Positions 36,578-47,884 of a DNA stretch of 64,000 bases are shown here, one piece after another. The notes under the pieces are model-generated. The model saw nothing but the letters and a program-made list of their open reading frames with translations. It searched no databases and was not told the DNA's origin. The number at the start of each line of letters is the position of its first letter. Positions within the stretch are counted from its first letter, which is position 1. The DNA comes from Pseudisothecium myosuroides (Eukaryota; Streptophyta; Bryopsida; Hypnales; Lembophyllaceae), in contig OX637287.1 of the NCBI GenBank assembly GCA_951799445.1, positions 48,203,724 to 48,267,723 on the forward strand, in the 5' to 3' direction. The position numbers and the translations under genes were made by a program.

Positions 36578-38400
36578 TACAGGCTCATTCTATACCTCTT
36601 CCGCTGGCAATAAACATGAAACAAAACAGTAAACTCATAATCGCGTCATGATATACATCTGGCTTGTTTGCCTGAACAAGCCAATACCGGTACTAGAAAT
36701 CGAAAAGGCTAATTAATACTCAGAGTCCTAAGAAAGCTACCAAAGAAAACTAAGCCTGTCTGAACAAACAAAAAATCTGAGGATAAAATGAATCAATTGT
36801 TAGCGAGTATCTCAATTTAACTTAACTCTCAATTGTTTCTGAGGCGCCTTTACTGAATCTCGAGTCCTAAATCTTTGTGCTTGCTGATTCTCTGACACAG
36901 AAGAGAAGTGGTCACACAAAAAAATATATCTCAAAAGTACTAAAAACGAACTTTGGTACATACAAGCGAGCCAAGCTCCATACACCTCGACACCTTACAT
37001 CACAAGCACAGTAACCGAAAGAAATGAAAAGCCTCCAACGGCTGTGAACTTCACTATTTACAGACTACAGTGCTCAGCAGCTCACAATCCTACCGACGAC
37101 ACGAGGCTAAATGGCTTGAAGCCGCTGAAAGCGCGAACAACAAATGCGAAGCAAACACCAACCAAACCCTCTAAAAGCAAAAAAAGATCTATACTCTGTA
37201 ATACGATAACTATCGTTCCAATGACTAAAGAAAAACTCTCCGTACAGTAATCAACCTCCAAAAATCTCGCATAAACTGTCTACATTCAAGAAGTCAACGA
37301 ATTAATAAAAAACGGCAAAAACAAAGAAGAGAATTATGAGACCGACTGTACAACCATTTCTTCAGTCCAGAATCGCCCTCAAGTAACTTACATTCCTTCG
37401 CAGTTCCTTCACTACGGCGACTTCGTTGCGACCGCAGCTACTTGACCATCAACCCTCTAAAAGCAAAAATACTCCTGTATTATGAGAACTACCGTTCCGA
37501 TCCAACAACAACAGAAAATAGCTAAAAACTACCCGTTCAGGGACACGGATCGACCTCCAAAAATCTCGCATAATCACTTTCTACACTCAAGAAGTCGACG
37601 AATGAAAGATAGAAAACGGTAACAAAAAAGAAGTGATCAATCTGACCGACAGTAGTACAACCATTTCTGCACGCCCTCGAGGAACTTACATTTCTCTCGC
37701 AGGTCTTCCACTACCGTACGTGTCTTCGTTGCGACGACGGCAGCTCCTCGACCCTCAACAATCCCAGCCCCCCCCCCTGTCCCCGCTCCCTGCAATGCTC
37801 GAGCACCTTTATGATAATTTCAAGTCATTTCAAAACTTCCGCGATCCCAACGGTAGGACTGGCGGCAGCGGGAACCAGGACCGTTTTTCCAGGGAACAGA
37901 ACCTCTAAGTTACTCCAGCGCCAGAGGCTCGCGCATCGATGCTTCCATATCCCCTGTTCCCGTCGTCGGAAGGCGCCAAATCCACCAAAAAATTTGAAAC
38001 TCGGAGACGAACTCAGCAACCGTCGAAAATTCAAAACACAAAACCGAACAATCGACAGCTCATGTTCTCACGACGGAAGCTCCAGCTGCTGCTTGCTTTC
38101 CCCGGAACTAAGCTTAAACCCAGAGCTCCCGGCCCCTCCGTCTTGGTTGTGGCGCCCGGCGCTTCCGCTGGTCGCGCTGCGATTGTACCTGCAGCGGGTT
38201 CGGTGCCGAAAATAGACTGCGGAACAGCCTGGATCGAGTACTGGGGAATGTGACCAAAATAACCGTTGAATACTTGAATTTTGAAAGTGAAGGACGAACG
38301 AATTTTTGAATTTTGAGTGTTTGAATTTCCAGTGTTTTTTTTACGCACGAATTTTTGCCAATTGATGTTGGCTATTTTTTTACAAAAACATTTCATTGGT
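36578..38400 (-). promoter_or_regulatory. Leader and promoter region of the coiled-coil gene
   Basis: On the minus strand this lies upstream of the coiled-coil start codon. A CT/GC-richer block at 37650-38250 looks like a gene 5' end. GTAAGTT splice-donor-like sites at the ends of two duplicated segments suggest a non-coding first exon spliced toward 36.6 kb. No separate protein gene is supported, although chance frames exist on both strands at 37.8-38.4 kb. Confidence 0.45.
37167..37752. repeat. Tandem duplication of a 286-bp leader segment
   Basis: CCCTCTAAAAGCAAAA starts at 37167 and again at 37453. The following sequence is repeated in order with many substitutions (CCTCCAAAAATCTCGCATAA, TCAAGAAGTC, ACAACCATTTCT, ACTTACATT). 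On the minus strand each copy ends in a candidate splice donor (AATGTAAGTT near 37391 and 37689). Confidence 0.8.
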
Positions 38401-41400
38401 GGGGGGCAAAATAGCCAGATTACTATTGTATTTTAAGACCATTAGTCAAATTTTACTTAAGTTTTCATGTACATATCACAGAGTATCACCCAAGTGTCAC
38501 ATGAGTATTGAAGAAGCAACTAGCGCCTTTTCCAAAATGAAAAAAAAACCCATTGAGGACTAATAATTGGTAGACAAAGTAGTCTTAGTTTACTTTTGTA
38601 CAGTTAAAATAAAATTTTGAAGCGCATCCATGTACAAAAAAATATCAAAGTGGGACAATTCATTGAAAACCTCCATTGTCAAAAAGTTGTTAGGCCTTGA
38701 GGAATTAATAGTCTGATGGTGATTGCTAAATTCTCATACAAATTTGAGGGATATTTAGTTACTATGACCTATCAAAATTTAGTAGACGTCTAAAGTAGGT
38801 TCTTGTCTTTTGGAGGTTAATTTTTACGAGTTTTAGCAATGTTGATTAATACCTAGGAATTATCAATTGTAATGAGGAAGAATGGCATATTTTTCCAAGA
38901 AAAAACAAGTTCATCATAAAAGCGATGGGAAATTGAGACTACTTAGGGTTGGTTATTTTGGATGGTGAAGATCGTGAATCCTAAATATTATTTTTCTTTG
39001 ATTTCATTTTATTTTCATCATTAATCTCAACTCATTCGTACATTAATAAGGCTCAATTCTTTGCCTTCAAAAAAAGAATGATAATAATAGCTTCAAGTCT
39101 TATCTAGGGTCATGAAAAATAAAACTTTAAACTTCAAATAAACATTTTTTTTGACAAGTAGAAGATTTTTCAATGGTGTAATTTTTGGTTGGTAGGTAAT
39201 TAACTTGTGAGACATTAAAGTTAATTGTAAAGTGTGTGCAATGAAGAACCAAGAGTCGGAGATTGAGAAAAACACAGGATGAGACTCCTTGAAGCACCCA
39301 AACTTATTTTTTTATGTTTTCTGTTAAACAAATGAAACATAATTTCATTGCAAAGAAACATAATACAAAACCCCAACCACTGGTGGACTGGGGGATAAAC
39401 AGCATCCAAACTTGGTTTGATGGAGTTTGGTGGTGTGTTTCTTCTATACTATTCTTAGTTAAACCTTCCTTTGACACTATCCTGGTATGCTTTACGATGA
39501 GCTCTACTGAACTTCAATTAATAGAAACCAAGAACTCTTGAAGTTGGATCGGAAATGTCACCTCCCATATGCTGGTGACCAAAATTAAAGACATTGGCGC
39601 TCTCAAGGCTATGGTTTGAAACCTAAATCTAGCTCTTGGCCTGGTTTGATTTCAGCCCGTTCGTGCAGTTGAGTGCGACGATTTTGGATCCAATAGAATG
39701 AAATAACTTGCATGCTGCGACTTTTGTGAGAAATTCCGACACTCTCTCGACCCTGCCAGGGGTCTGTAGAATTTGGATGGAGCTTCAGAACCTTCCCAGG
39801 CTGGAGAGATCCCCGGGAGGCCTGTCCCTTCGAGGATTGACAAAAGCTCTTTCCACATCGTATCAACACATGCATCCTGCACAATAATGCAACATTTGAT
39901 CAATATCCGGCTTCAACGGACTCGTCGATCGCAGCTATACCCGTGTTCACACATGTGGCTCAAGTTAGCAAATTCAATTTCTGCCCAGAATCTCTTACAG
40001 CTAACTTAGCTACGAAGAATTCGATGTTGTTTGTGAATTTGTAGCCCACTTAAGCAGTGAGGGTTTTAGCAACTGGAGTCAATTATTGAAAATCACATTG
40101 GGAACACTCAGCTTGCAGTGGCCAAGGCAGATTCTCTGTGATCGATCGATCGATGCCGTGCCAGTGTGCAATGCCACACGCGGACGAATCTTAGCAGTGC
40201 ATGAATCGATATGGTCAGTCCTGACTCCTGAGTGCGGCATCTAGCTAGCTGGGTGAAGGAATCCTTCTCGAGATTTCGTGGAGCAGTCCATCATCCCGGC
40301 GGATTGACTAGATCAGCTCCGCGTTTGAGTCTGCGCCAATGCCGACTGTCACGGCTCCTTCTTCGCCGGAGCTTGCTGGGATTTCGGAGGAGCCAGTGTC
40401 ATCTACTGAATCCTAGTTGTCAGAAGTGTGCAGACTGGGTACATGGTCGCACGATTGTTTGGGATCATCTATCTACCTTCTGTGTACATTTTTCTTACGG
40501 GGAATTCAATGTGATCTGGTGTGCAGGAGTATTGTCAATGCAAGACTCTTTGTTTGCACTTTCAAAGCACATTGCAGACTCACTGTATGGGCAGGTGTGC
40601 CCGCTTGGCGGTTGTACCTTCTCTGCAGCGGAGTCAGTAAGCTTTCACTTGTGTCAAAAAAAGAAACAGAAAAAAAAAAAGATAGACTCATCCTAACATC
40701 CTAATTTAAGTGACCCAATCACATGCTTTAAGGTACCTACGCCTAAATGTGTCCCACCATTGTTCCTACTATCAAATTGCCTAATTGTTTTGTCAAATTT
40801 TGTTGAAAGGCAAAAATGTATTTTATAACTTCTTATGCATTTTTTGAACTTTGTATAAATAAACTATGAATTCTCAAAGTGTTGAAAATAGGTGTACATT
40901 CTAATAATTTTAGGTTTTTATGAAAATAGGCAATATATTTTCAACAATGATGTATTAGTGCAGGTTTTAGAAAGGGTTCATAATTGGTTGTAGTTACTTC
41001 ATATGTGCCCTACGTATCCCTAAGTGCTTGAACAATGAATTGGGTTCTTCCAATCTACACCAAATTCTTTACTAATAGCCTATACATTTGCATTTAAAAG
41101 TGCAGTTTCATCTTAATGGAAATTTCAAGGGATCTAGTAACACCTAATAAATAATTCATAGACTAATAATAAGTTATCTTATATAAAATGCATGACGAGG
41201 TTTCATTTCTTGACGGATGTAAACAAGTATAAGAATCCAACTAAATTTAGTCTTAGAAGGTGGTTTGAGGTAGTGTTTTCTTAGGCAATTTAATCATTAC
41301 ATGAAGTTTGGGGGCTCTACAGGGCTGTTTCACCTTCGTTCCAACGTGCGTTCCCTTCAGCAGTAGTTTGAGTTCCCTGTTCACGACTTGATTGCGGACA

Positions 41401-41636
41401 TTGTGACTCCTTCATAGCGATTGGTTCATTGTGGCCGGGTTTGCCACGCTGTGACATTCCCGCCAGAGATTGCAATTTTTTAAAGAATTGTGCGCCGCCA
41501 GTTTGTGCGCAGCAATGTCTTGAATGCTCTGTAGACACCGCAGCTAGTGTATGAAGCGAGGCAAAGGGTAGAAGTGTATTGCCGAATTTGCCTCTGAATC
41601 TTTTAGTGTTCTTCAGTCATTATGAATTCGCTTGCA
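38401..41636. other. AT-rich spacer with no supportable gene
   Basis: Low-complexity DNA. Open frames at 39609-39903 (minus) and 40232-40704 (plus) have no recognisable domain or exon borders that I trust. A GATC run (GATCGATCGATCGATG) occurs at 40141. A retroposon-like poly(A) tail near 40.6 kb is listed separately. Confidence 0.5.
40585..40681 (+). repeat. Retroposon 3' tail with poly(A)
   Basis: GGTTGTACC, CTCTGCAG and TTCACTTGTGTC are followed by interrupted A runs. Order and wording resemble the tail at 1500-1570. I could not find a target duplication, so the 5' limit is open. Confidence 0.45.
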
Positions 41637-41878
41637 TCAAACTCCTGAACGATGATGACAATGATCGGAGGAAGAAGCGGAATGCGTTAGTGATTAGAAG
41701 TGGGTGCGTCGCAAGTTCACGAAGCTCTTCAACGACGACGGGAGGAAGAAGCGGAATGGGTCATCGATCAAAAGTGGGTGTACCGCACTACCGCAAATTC
41801 ATCAAGCTCCTGAACGATGACAGCAACAACCGGAGGAAGAAGCGGAATGGGTCAGCGGAGCGGTGCGCCGGAAGTTAA
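41637..41878. repeat. Imperfect tandem repeat, period 82-83 bp, about three copies
   Basis: Units starting CTCCTGAACGATGA, CTCTTCAACGACGA and CTCCTGAACGATGA begin at 41642, 41725 and 41807. Each contains GGAGGAAGAAGCGGAATG. One frame reads KLLNDD followed by RRKKRN in the first and last unit, but no gene context is visible. Confidence 0.8.
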
Positions 41879-41900
41879 GATCCACGGTGCTTCACTAAAG

Positions 41901-41945
41901 CGACCCACCCAACATTGACACTACTCGACCCACCCAACATTGACA
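41901..41945. repeat. Exact direct repeat of 20 bp
   Basis: CGACCCACCCAACATTGACA occurs at 41901-41920 and 41926-41945. It is followed by further CTCGAC-rich short motifs up to about 41985. Confidence 0.9.
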
Positions 41946-42451
41946 GAACTCGACTAAGCTCGACACAACTCGACACAGAGAGAGCACGTCGAGACTTTTC
42001 CATTGCTGTGAGGTATTGTTTAACGAAAACCTTGGATGAACGTGTTTTGATTTTGATATTTCTCTAATCACAAGTAGCAGTTCTAGTTAAGTTCAGGAAT
42101 GACGTTATGAAAAATATGGGGGCAAGCACATATCCAGTAGTTAGACTATTCAAGAATTTTGATGTTTGCATTCCGTTATTTAGATAGTCCAGTAGTAGTG
42201 GTCGAGGGTCCATTATTTAGGTCGATTTATAGAGTTCTTGGATTTGAACGTTAGCTCGATGGAATCTGCTAGATATTGAAGGTGTTGCTGAAGGCAGAAG
42301 TGGCTGATATTGTCGTCAAATGCTTCGTGCAATTGCCAAAATCCCAAAATTCTTACAGCTGGTACTAAATACGATCCCTTGAATCCAGCCTCCCAGAGCA
42401 CCCGTTGCCATAGAATTTGCAAAGCTAGTGATGCTTATTTATTGAGAGGCG

Positions 42452-42711
42452 GTGTCTGGAAATCTGCTACTGGACATCGACGATCGAGTTGCACTCTTCG
42501 AGAATTGGCAGTTCCTGCACGTACGTGAACGATCCATCACTGACATTGGCATCTCTAAGTGGGGTTATGAACAAGCTGCAGAAGATGTGTTTCTGGCTTT
42601 GCCTTTGAAGAAGCAGCTGGAGTTGATCAAACGGTGGAAATTTGGCCACCACAATTTCATCAGCGCAAAATCACTTGCAACTCTGGTGCAGAGAAACTGT
42701 CAAGCTGAAGG
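42452..42711 (+). other. Possible exon or gene fragment, unrecognised
   Basis: An open stretch of about 86 codons with protein-like composition (LFENWQFLHVRERS, then WGYEQAAEDVFLALPLKKQL, then LVQRNCQAEG) ends at a good donor (GCTGAAG|GTATGT). I do not recognise it. It could be the end of a captured fragment, since annexin and other relics follow. Confidence 0.35.
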
Positions 42712-43487
42712 GTATGTACGTCTGCAGGCTGATGTTGATGTTTATATGGGTTGATATGATTCTGCATGCTCTTATAGAGAACCTAGGGTTCTTGATGACA
42801 TCTGTATGGATTGCATATTTTTTGTTCAGAGCTTATGCTGAATATGTGTCTCAAATGCAGTTGGTTGCATTTTTAATTGATAGGATGAAAATGCAATTGC
42901 AAGCTTCGAGTGGTCAACTGCTGTCCAAGTACTAGGATTCACGATAGGAGAAATTGTTCCTATCATTATTGGAGCCCAGAAACCTGTTACCATTTGTATT
43001 AGTCACGAGCTTGAGGACTACATGTCACCACTGAAAGAATTCTGTCTACACTCAAGAGTACGAAAGAACAATGGTTGTGATAGATGGTTGTTCTAATCTG
43101 GATTGTCTCTACTTCCCTACCTATGGAGCAAGTCGTAGAATTGTTGTGGCTAAAATTAGATTGCTTAACTGCGGCATTTGCATTCAAGAATAATACATGA
43201 CACTTCCAATTGTTGGAAGTTAAGGTCAGTGACATATTATCCGTTTAGCGGGCTCAAATTTCCACTTAGAGTTTCATGTAGAGTTTCTGACTCTGACAGG
43301 CTTTCATCAACTCTGTAATTGGAGCTTCTCTATGCCTCATCCAATTCTGTGTGCCTTTTTAACTACTTGATGGATATCTCTTATCGAATCCCTAGCAACA
43401 AATTGGTTGCTTTTAGAAATATAGGATTATTTTATCACCCATCGAAGAGGCCAAGAGCAGTTTGAGTCCTCTGATACGAATGCTGAA

Positions 43488-44380
43488 TTGGAGCCATTTT
43501 GAGTATGTGCAGCTTTTGTTGGCGCTAGTGCGTGGCAGTCGACCGGAGAATACGAAAGTAGACAGGCACATTGCTTTGAACGATGCACACCAACTGAATA
43601 AGGTGTTTACAGGAAAAGATGGTGGCGACAGCACTTTGATCCGCATTTTCTGCACTTGGAGCACGCACTAGCTTACAGCCACATTGAATTATTACCATTA
43701 GCATTATGGCCATGATTTTGAGGAGGTAACTTTTTTTCAATCTTTTTCGTAATCCACATAAATCCTTTGCAGAATATTTGTCAAATATTCTGTTACGCTT
43801 GAGTTGGAATTTCAACTCAACCGAACTTGGCTACGAAATCAAAACACATGAATGGGTGCAAGTGATCCTATTTTAAGAACTAATCTATGTGGTGAGGACC
43901 TGTATCTGATTCAAAGTTGGAGATAGTCAATCTTATGCTGAAATACAATGTTCTGTTTGCAGTCCCTCGGAAAGAAGAATGTTGTAGAATTCAAACAATC
44001 ATTGAGCTACACTATTATGTATTATCACCAACCAGCCAAATTCTATGTGGAGGTAATGTCACACTCAATATACAACCATCTTCTACTTAGTTTTGTTCTG
44101 GTTTCTTGAAAGGCATGTCAATGCACACTCAGAGCTTCTGTCTGTTTTCTCGCACTAGCTAATCTCTTATCCCATTCCATGGCATTTGCAATATGCATTT
44201 GTGTAATCAAGTGTGTTGTTTATCACAACATACTGTTCTTAGAATATTAACATATTCGTGTTTGTACAAACCAAGGTTTTCCTGTTAGTATGTTGGCATT
44301 TGCTGACTTATTGTTACTTATATAGTATGCTGGGCCACAAATATTGAAGAATGTCTTGGTATGTACCTCAGGTAAGCTAG
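43488..44380 (+). pseudogene. Annexin pseudogene fragment
   Basis: Part of an annexin repeat is clear: QLLLALVRGSRPEN, then KVDRHIALNDAHQL, then GGDSTLIRIFCTWST. The same frame continues through a stop (TAG 43669-43671) into TATLNYYH, a second TAG, then HYGHDFEE and a GT donor. A following exon near 43962-44053 (SLGKKNVVEFKQSL, then HQPAKFYVE) fits the next annexin helices. Annexins are calcium-dependent membrane-binding proteins with four such repeats. Only about one and a half are present here, with two in-frame stops, so this is a relic. A short remnant may reach 44380. Confidence 0.8.
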
Positions 44381-44442
44381 ATCCTGCATAGCCTTAAACT
44401 GGAGTACTTCATTGTTGTCCATCACATCCATTAGCTTGAATT

Positions 44443-47400
44443 ATGGCCTCGTCAAACTGTGGGGGTACCTATCACTTGCAAGCAAAAATTCATGGACGTT
44501 ATAGACCACTCATACTAAGGGGTCGACTGTTGCACGAACAACCTGCAAGATGTGAGTTCCAGAAAATAAGAGAGTTGGGCCAAACAAATTTAGATTTGTG
44601 GGTCGACGGATCTTTGTACCCCATCAACTCTGCAACAAACATGCATCCTCAATTCTCTTCTATAGAACAATTACTGGAATTCATTGGTGAAGGTGAAAAT
44701 GGTCTACTTGGCTATGTTAAAAATGTCGAGAGGGCATGCGGAAGTACATTGGAACAGGTCCGTGAACAAAATATTACAATGTCATTTCTCAGAGACCGTA
44801 TTGATGAGTTCGTGAAGAGTTGTGCTGAAGCTGATAAGAGATGCCGTATTGCCACTGATAAGCACTTGCATCAGTCCATCCTTGCTGCTAAGACCCAAGT
44901 GCGTCTAAACAACGTACGACGGGAATCAAACTTAGAGAGGCAAGAACACTGTCGATTGCTACAGTCACTGGAGCAACGTCATGGAGCACAATTGCTGGAA
45001 CTGCAAAATTCTTCAAACGAAGCTGCAAAGGAAAATCAAAAACTGATCTTAAAGATGGAGAGAATGAAGAATACACCTTTTGGTTTCTGCAGCCAAGTGC
45101 GACCTAGACGTGACATCCACAATCTGTCACAACAAGGGAGTCATGCTAAGGCAATGCGTCGGTTGGCTAGACAAGTGATTGCAACAAGAACAACAACTAC
45201 TGTGCAAGAAGCTAATGCATGCAGTTCAAAGAGGAAGGGCCTCTATGGTGAATCAACAGACCAAATGAGAACAGCTGAAGTCTTGGCATCTCTACTATCA
45301 AAAACAGAACTTCAAGCCATGATAGCGTCCCCACAATTCACCTCTGCAACAACAAAAATGACAAATGAGTACCTACAGAAGATGGGAGAAAGCGTCAATG
45401 CACATTCAATTCTGAAAACATGCGATGAGACTGGAATAACCCACCAGGGTTATGAAGCAATATTCAAGAAGTTAAAAGGTAGTGCCAAGTCTACTGCTGA
45501 AGGTCTACGACTTTCATGCCTCCCCAACCCTTATTCTATAAGGCAATTGCGGTTAGACATGAACAAGAACTTGCGAGAGTTAATTGGTGACTATTACAGT
45601 CTACATTGTTCTGTTCAGGTTCCTTTCTCAAAAAAAAAAAAGACATGAAGAAAATCACATTAAACGAAAACAACAACTTCTTCTGTGACATAGAGGCTGT
45701 GCAACGGACAATGATCAAGCTCTACAAAATAACTCCAGAAGGTAATAGTGCTTACCAAATGTTCACTCCCACCAACATGTGCATGTACATTTTGTGATCC
45801 CATGTTCAATTGCTGCCCTTGAAACTTCCAATTTCTGTAACTAACATCTACATGTACATTCCGAGATCCCAAGTTTAGTGGTTGTCCTTCAAACTTCCAA
45901 TTTCTATAAGTCAACCAATGAATACTAATGGTTTGCATGGCATGCAGAGCTTAAAGACAAGCCATTGATCTTCGTGATCAAAATGGATGAAGCAGAAATT
46001 ATTCACAAGCAAAAATTAGAGAGAATGAGCATAACCTTCATGAACAGGGCCTTAGATGACTCTATACCAATAGACTCAAATCAGTACTTCTCCGCCCAAA
46101 GAGAACAAGACATTTGGCCTATTGGTTGTTTTCAAATCCCAAAAGAGAATTATGAAATTCTCCAAGCTATACTGGAACTCACTAAAGTGCCTGCTATCAT
46201 TCGAGCCCAAGAGTGCGGTCAACTCCTAAAGGTCGATGGAGTAGGTGACTTCAAAGTACAGTGGCACCTAGCAGCTGATATGAAAACTATCAAAGCATTG
46301 TACGGACTACAAAGTGGACCTACTGCTAGTTTTTGCTGTATCTACTGCAACCAAACTAAGAACAAGCAAACAATACTCACCTCAACAGAAGCCAGGACTG
46401 CTGCTGACAAACGACACCTCACTTGGCATGGTGGCCTCTTTGTTGAAGACATCTCTGCTACTCCTGTGCATGGTGTACAAGACCTCTCGCGATGGCATCC
46501 CATTCTCCCTATACCACTTGATCGTGTTCACATCTGTACAATGCATGCTTTCAACCGGATTTGCGAGAAACTCCTGCACATGCACTTTCAATTTGTATGG
46601 ACTATGAGAGACAAAGACTTGCAGAAATTAGCTATTGAAGACTTAGAAAGAATCCTCTCAAGCATAGGAATGCATGGGAGTGATGTTCACATTTCTGAGG
46701 ACAAGGACCTGTCTGGCAAAGCAAATAGTATTCCTAAAAAACCATCACTGAGCGGTGCGCACGCACGCAAGCTTTTCCAACCTAGTACCCTACCCAATGC
46801 TTCACAAAGAGTGTATCAAGATCTAGTTTGTGCTGAAAGGAACTTCATGGACAATGGCAATGCACGTCACGGTCGCTTAGAAGTGTGGAAATCTCTAGAA
46901 AAACTGATACCTTACTTCACAGACCTAAGGTTCAATACACATCAGCAAGAATCTTTCCCAACACTCATTCAGGCTTTTGGGAGATTGTTCATCAAGTACT
47001 TTGGGGAGCAGTCCGTCACGCACTACATTGTGAGACTAGTACATAAAAATTTGCATTCCTAGTCGCATGTTCTAGTACATCTAAGCATTAGGAGTGGAGT
47101 TAAAGTGTGAATGCAATACCTAAACTGTTGAACTTGTTGATTGTGTGAACAGCACGTTTTGGTGAAGCATGGACCATTTTTCGTTGACAAGTACGGTTCA
47201 CTGGCGGTGTGGTCATGCCAAGGAATGGAGTACAGCCACCATGCTGCAAAAGTGGCATACCATAGACACACTCAACATGGAGGGTCAAAAGTGAAGACAA
47301 GTCCAATCCTACAAACTTATGAACACTGGTACCGAATTATTCAGCATAGGTTTCACAACGATGATGAAAAGCAACCACAACATGAGGAACTCAATATAGA

Positions 47401-47545
47401 TGCAGAGCAGAAAACTTACAAGAGACGTGAAGTAGCCATCCATTCCAGCTCTGCTGAACACTCTGCTGCATGGCGGGCGAAGCGTTTGCGAGTAGGCAAA
47501 CGATGGCTTCCTCAAGCAGAAGCTGAAAGTTCAATCAAACCATAG
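44443..47545 (+). CDS. Transposase-like gene, three exons, one frameshift
   Basis: Exons 44443-45741, 45948-47029 and 47153-47545 have GT-AG borders in matching phase. A single A-run (12 A near 45630) breaks the frame: before it the frame runs 396 codons, and after it continues in the next register (KKITLNENNNFFCDIEA). The N-terminal part has a helical stretch. The middle part shows IFVIKMDEAEI, WHLAADMKTIKALYG and SFCCIYCNQTK, then IPLDRVHICTMHAF. The C-terminal part has WSCQGMEYSHHAAK and TQHGG. The order Asp, Asp, Cys cluster, His and a later Glu fits RNase H-like DDE transposases, and similar uncharacterised repetitive proteins are known from other eukaryotes. I cannot assign a superfamily and I see no terminal inverted repeats. 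It may be domesticated, decayed or sequencing-broken. Confidence 0.6.
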
Positions 47546-47884
47546 TTCATCATGGTGTGTACATGCTAGTAGTACAAATAGTTCAATTTCTGAACAGAGT
47601 AGTATTAGAGAGCTCTTGAAAAAGTTAGGAGCTCAAGTTCATGACTGAGCTTTGTAGTATTACCTGGTTGTGGCAAGTGAACGAAGTTCAAAGGATGTCC
47701 ACAAATTGGACTCATTGCACAGCAGTTCTAGCTGGTTTTAATACTCTGCCGAGTCCTGCACGGATGTTGGAAATTTAAGTGCAGAGAGCCATTACAAAAA
47801 GGAGAACCATAAGGAAATACTGGACTTCTACACTATTATTAACAACATAAGACATTGACCAAACAGATGCCATCAACGAAAATT
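47546..47884. other. Spacer between the transposase-like gene and the GCS1 relic
   Basis: I looked here on the minus strand for the missing C-terminal exons of GCS1 (the YWRGPIW region) and did not find them. No gene is seen. Confidence 0.5.

Noticed and set aside
37811..38396. Frames on both strands upstream of the coiled-coil gene
   Set aside because: They overlap one another and have no recognisable content. The region is better read as promoter and leader.
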